Origin: Salvia splendens
Lineage: Eukaryota; Streptophyta; Magnoliopsida; Lamiales; Lamiaceae
Direction of reading: 5' to 3'
DNA: 64,000 bases
NCBI RefSeq assembly: GCF_004379255.2
Contig: NC_056052.1
Coordinates: 1,054,001-1,118,000 of the forward strand
Under the pieces are notes generated by a model. It had not been told where the DNA came from. It saw only the letters and a program-made list of their open reading frames with translations, and made no database searches. Position numbers and translations under genes: made by a program. This document shows, piece after piece, positions 56,648 to 64,000 of this stretch (position 1 is its first letter; each line of letters begins with the position of its first letter).

Positions 56648-59406
56648 TACAAAGAAATTGAAAAAAAGATGACATGTGTGTAGATGAGAGGTGGTTGTAA
56701 ATATGGACACATATTGATGAAAGGTGTGTAGTAAATGGGGGACTAATTGGGCCCATAGTTGAGTAGTCAACTTCAAAATTCTTTCTTTCACTCTTTGGAA
56801 CATCCAACATTCGACATCATTAAATTTACCTAATGTTTGAAAATAAAATTTCGAAATCTCTCATGTATTTATGGGTTTCTCCTGTTTCATTTGCCTATTT
56901 TTTAAATAAAAATTTGTTTGATTTTTTAACCTTTTTCTTCTTGCACGCACGCAACAAAAGTACTTTGTCCACCGCTATCTATTGGTTGCATACACATTAT
57001 TACTACTTTTTTCATAAATAAATAATAAAATTGTGTGTCTTATCCTTTTTTTTTTGTAAAATCAAATGTTTGTTTTATACATCACTACTCTATTATATAT
57101 TCTTCATATACACTTATTTAGTATATTGCTATATCTGTTTTAATAATCAATCTAAATTATTACTTCTTGCGTTGGCTAACAATTAAGGGTTGATGTTAGA
57201 AAATAGATATTTTACTATATTTATGCTTTACGCCATTTTCCCACATTTTCACCATTTTCACTCTAATTCATGACAAATTAAAATATGGTATTTTTAGAAA
57301 TATCATGGAAATTATATATGTAATATTTTCTCAATATTTCCATATTTTCACCCTAGGTAACATGAAAAAAAAGCACTATAGAGTTGAGTTTAACTTTTTT
57401 TCATATGCTAGCTTAAATGTATCTTTATTTTGGGGTTTTCCCAACTCGAGTTCTCATTCTTAAAAGGAGGTTTATGAGTCCAACGACAAACCACCTCCCT
57501 CTATGTTACTTTCTCCTATCAAATCCCCCTTTTCTCTCAATGTGTCGATTTGAAATCACACGATTTTCTTATTTTTATTTATCATTTCATTAACTAATTA
57601 TAATATGTGTATTCTAAATAAAATAAATAAATTTCCCCTAATTTTGTGTAGGGGAAGCTATTCAATATAATGATTAAAACAGCACAGTAATTTTGTCATT
57701 TTTAGCTCTCATTGTTTCTTGACTCCTAAAAAAGAAAAAAATTGATCACGAGTGACCATAAAAAAGATTTTTATGACCTAATTTTCACCATAGATGTATT
57801 CTGACTTAAGGGACAATTGTAATCATGGGTTATTGGAGAATAACACGTGTGAGGGGTAATTGTCTAGCCCACTCGGTTTCCTTTTTATCATATCAATTTT
57901 GTCAATTTACAAACATTTTCATTAACCATTTGAGTGAAAGTGGAAAGGATAAAAAAGTTTATAAAAATAATTATGGGAGACCATATATAGTCCTCTTTAT
58001 TTTTCTTTTTCATACTTATAGTTTGCTTTGAAGCCAAGTTTAAAAGTATTAAGTACTAAGTATATCACTTAAAAGATGTCAAATGAAAACAAGATAAAAA
58101 AAAGTGTATGTACATATAATGATTTTTTTATAAAAAAAAATACTAAGGAAAATGAAAACTAGGAAGTACGAATATAACTCTATCTTGTGAGTTAATATCA
58201 TATTAGATTATTAGTATTTTATTGAAGATATTGACATTATTATTGATGTTTGACATTTTTTTATATAATAAAAAACATCTCAATTTACCGAGAAAGTAAT
58301 GAGCATGAGTTCAATAAGAAATCGACATGGTTCTGCCATAAAAGTACAAACCATATCTAAATCCTAAAGCATAAAACAATATTTTACACGCCACGCATCA
58401 ATAAGTGCGGAGTAAGTACTATAAAAGTAGGACTCACATATCGCATGACCGAGGAATGTAAATAGAAGTTTGACTTATCAAGGGTGTTTTCATAATTTTA
58501 GTATAATTATGGGGGCAGTGATGTATATCGTGAAGAGTGGGTGGAAAGATATCATATAAAACGATATCCAAACGCACCGCACCTTTCCTTAATTTCGAAT
58601 TCCTAGATTCAATTTATCACATTTGTCCCAAATCTTTAAAAAAGAAAAATTACAAAAAAAATGCCACAAAAGTCAAATTCCACAAACTATTAGCAAAATT
58701 TCAATGAATTATTGTAGTACAAAAGTTTCCATTTCTAATCAAATTATCAAGGAAAAAGATTTTCAAAATCTCAAACTCAATAATGTGCGTGCAAAGAACA
58801 TAATTGAACTATACTCCAAAAAATTGGAGTGAAGCTACAATACCATGAAGTCGGTGGCAACTCCAAAAATTGAATTTAATAGAGATTTTCAATCGTAATA
58901 AGCCGGCGCTAGTAGAGTTGATCAACCCCGACCCCATTTAAATCCGCTATTGTTGTAAATAGTAATGAGAACCTAGCATTAAGGGGTTGAACAAAACATC
59001 ATCTGGAACAGTAAAATGTGCCCCAAGACAATAATCTCAACCAGCCCACCAAAAGCACAAAAATAAAAGGCAGACAACAATTATGAAAGACTTAGAAAAA
59101 ACTGTCCTCAACAGTAGACTCTCACAATTACATGTTCCCATAAATCATCAAACTAGTCAATGGACCACCTAATTTTGCATCAATATATCAAACTATATAT
59201 TTCCTCACTCTCTAGCCATCCCAACTCACAAAAAATTTAATTAAAAAAATTGTTTTTTTTGCAACGTATGTCACACGTTTGAGTAATGGACACGTGCTAG
59301 AGAGGGTGCATGGAATGTTTGATGAAATTTGATGTCTTATATATATATATGGATTTCAACAATAGTTAGAATATTGGAATTGAAAGTAGAGAATCTGAGC
59401 CCTGAA
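56648..59406. other. AT-rich spacer and SDR upstream region
   Basis: No gene supported between the nested MITEs and the dehydrogenase. A run TATATATATATATGG at about 59338-59351, roughly 60 bp before the SDR start codon, is a plausible TATA box. Confidence 0.5.
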
Positions 59407-62324
59407 ATGAAGGCTACATTGAAGTATTTGGCTGGAATTGCTGGACCAAGTGGCTATGGCTCCAAAACTACTGCTCAACAAATTTCTGAGGATTCAATGC
59501 CTTCTTCTCATAATAATCTCACTGCAATTGTCACTGGTCAGCCTCTCTCTCTCTCTTGCATGAGTTTTTAAGGTTTTTCTGTGTGGACCTGTTCATGGAT
59601 AGATTATGTGATCTACTGACACAAAAAGGGGATATGGAAAAGGTGGTTAATTTGATTAATTCTTGCCAAGAATCACGTGTTTTTTTAAAGAAAATATTAT
59701 ATTTTTTAAAGAAAAGATGATATATTTTTTTAATGTTTTGATGATTCTCACCAATAAGTTTGGTAAATCAAGAATGTGTTAGATCCCAAGATTCAAGAAG
59801 TAGGGTTATTCTGTTTCTAATGTAATGAACAGAATCATTATTTATTGCATGTCATGAAAATTAACTGTTTCTCACAATAAAAATGCATTAGCTCCCTATA
59901 TTCCAATGAAGTTGTTTCATGAACATAAATATCATAAACTCCTAGCAAGAAAAATGCAATCTTGAGATAAATCAAGAAAGGTAATGTTTTTAATTTTGAT
60001 TTCAAGAAAATGCATTAGATTAGCTCCCTAGATTCCAAGAAGCTGTTTTTGGCAATAATTAATTTCTGCATGTCATAAAAAAAATCAATGATTCCCAACA
60101 ATAAAAATGCAATCTTAAGACAGCCCAAGTCATTAAAATGATGGATTTAATGTTTTATCTGTGTTGTTCGATGAATTAGGCGCGACGTCGGGGATCGGTC
60201 TAGAGACAGCAAGAGTGCTGGCCAAGAGAGGAGTGAGAGTGGTGATGCCCGCAAGGGATTTGAGCAAAGCAGAAAGAGTGAAGGAAAGCATACAAAAAGA
60301 GAGCCCACAGGCTGAGATTATCATTTTGGAGATTGATTTGAGCTCATTTGGATCTATTCAGAGATTTTGTTCTGAGTTTCTATCATTAGGATTGCCTCTA
60401 CATATTCTCATGTAATTAATCTTTTTTTTTGTGTTGTTTGTTTACTTTTGTTGTTGTCTTTTCTTGGTAGTGGTCTTTTTTTTTGTGATGGGCATTATTG
60501 AAAAGAGGGTGATGATAATTTATTTATTTGTTTTCTTGCAGAAACAATGCTGGCAAATATTCTCAGAAGTTGGAGTTTTCTGAGGACAAAATTGAGCTTA
60601 CTTTTGCCACAAATTATTTAGGTAATATTTTTTTTTGCTCATTTTTTTCAAATTTGTTATAATTAATTAAGAAAGATGTAAAAGCAAAAGTACTGAAATT
60701 TTACTTTGTATTTGGAAGGTCATTTTCTGTTGACAGAAATGTTACTTGGGAAAATGGTGGAGACAGCAGCAGAATCTTGCATTGAGGGGAGAATAGTGAA
60801 TGTCTCCTCTGTGATTCACAATTGGGTGAATCCCAAGCACTTTAGCTTCATGAAATTGCTCAATCCAAAAAGGTAAATATATTCGTAATTATATATCTAC
60901 ATACATGGTGGGTGTTCAGTTCGATGAATTAGATTAAGATTAAATTTTACGAATGTTATTTAGTTAGATAGATATGGCTCAGTACTTAAATTTGAGACGA
61001 TGCCATATATGATTAGTCTTGGTCTTCATAGTGACAAAATTAATATCGGATATTCTTGAGCCAATTCAATCTCAATAATTTCGAAACAAGTTAATCTTGA
61101 GCAACTGAACACCCTTGTAAGCTATAGTCTTTTTCCATGCAGCTACAATGGGACTAAAGCTTATGCTCAATCAAAACTAGCCAACATACTACATGCCAAG
61201 GAACTATCAAGACAGCTCAAGGTACAACACTCACCAAGAAAATTACATTTTGATGGAGTTTATTTCTTTGTGACCCATTTTGATTTTGTTTTTAAAATTT
61301 ATTTATTTTGGGAATCTTTAGGCTAAAAAAGCAAATGTGACTATCAATGCTGTCCATCCTGGGATAATCAAGACTGGAATTACCAGAGATTACAGAGGCT
61401 TTCTTACAGGCATGCAAAATATTCTTTTTTTAGGATTTGATTTGTCTATCTTTTTGTATGTCCAAACTAAACTTTACTGTCTCCTGATTGGAATATTTTC
61501 CTCAGATTCTCTCTATTTCGTGGCATCAAAATTGCTCAAGTCAACATCACAGGTAATTTTGTAATTTTGTCTTGGTGAAAATTTGAAAGTATTTATATTT
61601 GATACCCTAAAATATTCTTATCACTTAACCTATCTTGATATGCTACCTCGTCCAATCCAACCGAATTTAATCTTTAATAAAATATTCATTTTTCTTTTAT
61701 TTACATACACAACTTTCAGATAATATCAATTTGTTATTGTCACAGTATTGCTGATGTGCACACAAATCTTATCAATCCTAAAGCTTTTTTGCCCCTTCAC
61801 TTCACCAAGAAAAAATAATTTCTATATTTATATGTATATTATTATCGAAATTTTGATATTTTGTGTGAAAGCCTCTATCATCATAATAAAACATATGTTA
61901 ATTATTGTCTCAAAAATTTGAACTCATAATATTAGAATATATGCCTCATGTCGAAACAAATTTATGCGTCTGCCCCTAATTTTGTGAAATATGATATTTT
62001 ACCCGTTAAAACATTTTTTTCACTCAAGATTCTTGTTTTTTTCGTGCTCGTTTAAGTCATTCAAAGTAAACGTCCCCTTAATGTATCTCAATTCTCATGT
62101 TGCAGGGGGCGGCCACGACGTGCTACGTTGCATTGAGCCCGCGAGTTGAAGGCATGAGCGGCAAGTATTTCGCAGACTGCAACGAGAGCCATTGCTCAGC
62201 GCTGGCCAACGATGAGAGCAATGCGAGGAAGCTATGGAAGCAGACGCGTGCGCTCATGCACAGGAGATTCCTTCTCCCAGTGGGAAAATGTGATGAAGAA
62301 GGAGAAGAAGCCTCTACATATTGA
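59407..62324 (+). CDS. Short-chain dehydrogenase/reductase, TIC32-like
   Basis: NADP(H)-type SDR of the plant TIC32/retinol-dehydrogenase-like group. Exons: 59407-59536, 60180-60411, 60542-60621, 60719-60872, 61143-61221, 61322-61409, 61506-61552, 62106-62324; 1029 bp, 342 aa. The N-terminus (MKATLKYLAGIAGPSGYGSK) is the group's usual start. The Rossmann motif TGATSGIG spans the first intron; then DLSSFGSIQRF, NNAG, and the catalytic pair in YAQSK preceded by NVSSVIHNW. The C-terminal part includes NAVHPGIIKTGITRD and ALSPRVEGMSGKYFADCNE. Intron 6 (61410-61505) starts with GC after CTTACAG, the only donor keeping the frame. The exact substrate cannot be told from sequence. TIC32 itself is a chloroplast import regulator, but most relatives are uncharacterised. 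Confidence 0.92.
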
Positions 62325-62952
62325 ACTTAATTATTACATAATCTTTTTAGGCATGTAAATAATACAAGCACTCTTTAGCTTTAGATTTCAACATTTCCAT
62401 TCTTGTGGTGATGATAAATATTTGTTTATCAATAATAAATGTAATTTTGTTGATCCACAACATTACTTTTTTTTTTCCTTTTATCCCCTTCTCCATTTAA
62501 TTTGCACTATTCAGTTGTCATAAATAGAGACTATTTCTATGGACTGACGAAAAAGGAAATATGGTCTATTTCTATGAGACAGAGTGAATAATTAGAACAC
62601 ATGTATCATGCATGCAAATGTTTGCGCCTCTCTACGAATTAGATGGGCGCGTAAGGTGCGTCAATCAGCAGTGGTCATCACTAAGTGTGAGATAATGAAT
62701 AATCAAGGTATGCTATGGTGTGTTGATTGATTGTTATTGGTGTTTATAGTAACGCGTGAAAGTTGACTTGACACGTGAATAATCAAAGCAAGGACTTCAC
62801 TGCAAGTACAGAAGATTCAAGAGTAGAGTTGATATTGGTCAGAATCAGAACTGTAAAAGTTCAATACAATTATGGATCAAGAAGTTACAAGACATGTGGG
62901 GAACCAAATTATCATTGCTTATCGAGAAACCGACACAGAAGAACTGCATGCG
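62325..62952. other. Spacer between two convergent genes
   Basis: Holds the probable 3' UTRs of the SDR gene and SPC25 and a short inverted-looking block (ATAGAGACTATTTCTATGGA / GGTCTATTTCTATGAGAC, 62524-62580). Nothing else identified. Confidence 0.5.
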
Positions 62953-63899
62953 TTACACGTTCTGCAGGCGAGTTGCCTTCAGGCGTGAGGAACGACGAAC
63001 GGAAGAAGCAGAGTTGGGAGACTGAACCTGATTTCCACTGCCAACATTTCTCGGAATGGTATTAGATTGAGCAGATTCATGTCTGTGATCAGTGGAAAAC
63101 GAAGCGACTGGAGCAGAAGTGGTAATTACTGAAGAATCTTGATCAAGAGACGAGCTATGCATGGAAATCTCTGGATAGTCATTATATATCTTCTTAGAAA
63201 CATGACCTGCCAAAGACGAAGAGATGTGTTTAGAACAATTCTTTATCAGATGCGTATACACGAGATGAATGAAAGATACAAAGACGTAGCAGTACCCTGT
63301 CCTGCAGCTTGTTGAAATCTTGCTCTCATGGTTCTCACGAATTTGAATAGTCCATTGCCTTTATTTAACTCATTCACTAGCTCTTTTGTCCCACTCAGAT
63401 ATGGATCACACTTGAGCACTAAAAAGAAACTCCAAAAACAAAATGATAAGATGTTGTTCAAACTTCATTGAGATAAAAATGGAAATAGCTTATTACTTAC
63501 AACTATAGGTCTCGTTCTCATGACGAATGACAAAGGAGTACTCTTCATTCGGGTTCTCTGGTCTAATATTTGTGAATATGAATTTTACACCTAGGAGAAA
63601 GAAAATGGGTGAGAAATACCATATTGATGAAAATGATGTATGATAAGAGCTTCAGCAGGTCTCGGGAGTTCTTTACCATGTCCGCATTCAATACGGAAAC
63701 CAAGGACCCTTTTGTACCAAGAAATAGCCTCCTCTATTTGGTCATTGTATCCCCCCTTCTGACCAGACTTTTCCTTGCATGTTGCCAATGCTATTCTCCA
63801 AAAGAAAATGCAGATATGAAGTCAGCTTAAAAAAGAGTAATTGTTAATATTTTGGCATTCACGGATGACTGCATCTTCAGATTCTAATATACTCAATTC
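62953..63899 (-). CDS. SPC25: Kinetochore protein SPC25, C-terminal part (5' end outside the window)
   Basis: Subunit of the NDC80 complex that links kinetochores to spindle microtubules. Exons seen: complement(62953-63206, 63296-63418, 63501-63590, 63677-63790) and a probable small exon 63863-63899 (ELSILESEDAVI). The conserved RWD-like C-terminal domain reads YNDQIEEAISWYKRVLGFRI, ECGHGVKFIFTNIRPENPNE, EYSFVIRHENETYSLLKCDP and GNGLFKFVRTMRARFQQAA. A Ser-rich tail of about 80 residues follows (SSVRRSSRLKATRLQNV), longer than in many relatives. All splice sites are GT-AG and the frames join. The coiled-coil N-terminus must lie beyond 64000. Confidence 0.88.
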
Positions 63900-64000
63900 C
63901 TATGTATTCCAATCGATACATTTTTGCCTAATCAGAAACCCGAAATGTACAATTCCTAAAGATAACATCAGCTGATAAGCCAATTTTTCAAGCATAATGG

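Overview
This window is nuclear DNA from a flowering plant, most likely a eudicot. It has AT-rich intergenic DNA, many-exon genes with short GT-AG introns, several classes of miniature transposon, and genes whose best relatives are plant proteins. I cannot name the species from the sequence alone.

Layout. 1-2.7 kb: AT-rich spacer with a Mutator-type foldback MITE. 2.74-5.08 kb (minus): chloroplast carbamoyl-phosphate synthase small subunit (CARA), 10 exons. 5.19-9.37 kb: a Mutator-like element (MULE) with long terminal inverted repeats, carrying convergent, truncated PMD and transposase genes; it lies about 110 bp upstream of the CARA start codon. 10.0-12.3 kb (plus): AP-1 adaptor mu subunit. 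12.6-16.0 kb (minus): TAR2-type tryptophan aminotransferase for auxin synthesis. 16.6-17.6 kb: a Pack-MULE-like element with a duplicated GC-rich captured segment that includes a PPR-like fragment.

21.9-33.5 kb (plus): a tandem array of five related micro-genes, four intact (49, 49, 59 and 57 aa) and one frameshifted. They encode peptides with an N-terminal C/S-x-W-C motif, an Asp-rich stretch and a near-invariant C-terminus Y-D-Y/F-A-P-A-A, with promoter blocks shared between neighbouring copies. I do not recognise this family; it is the best candidate here for an undescribed system. hAT, MULE, Stowaway and LINE insertions lie between the copies.

34.4-35.5 kb: the tail of a G-patch protein gene, split by a TRIM retrotransposon. 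35.7-39.2 kb (minus): FIP37/WTAP of the m6A RNA methylation complex, 14 exons. 41.8-52.7 kb: a Ty3/gypsy (Tat-lineage) LTR retrotransposon with GTACA target duplications, gag-protease and pol on the minus strand and antisense ORFs on the plus strand. 52.7-59.4 kb: AT-rich spacer with nested Stowaway MITEs. 59.4-62.3 kb (plus): a TIC32-type short-chain dehydrogenase. 62.95-64 kb (minus, running off the window): kinetochore protein SPC25.

The housekeeping genes are unrelated in function. The features that stand out are the micro-peptide array and the mobile DNA that has shaped CARA's promoter, the G-patch pseudogene and the spacers. Exon boundaries were assigned by eye from splice signals and reading-frame continuity; all reconstructed spliced genes give whole-codon lengths.
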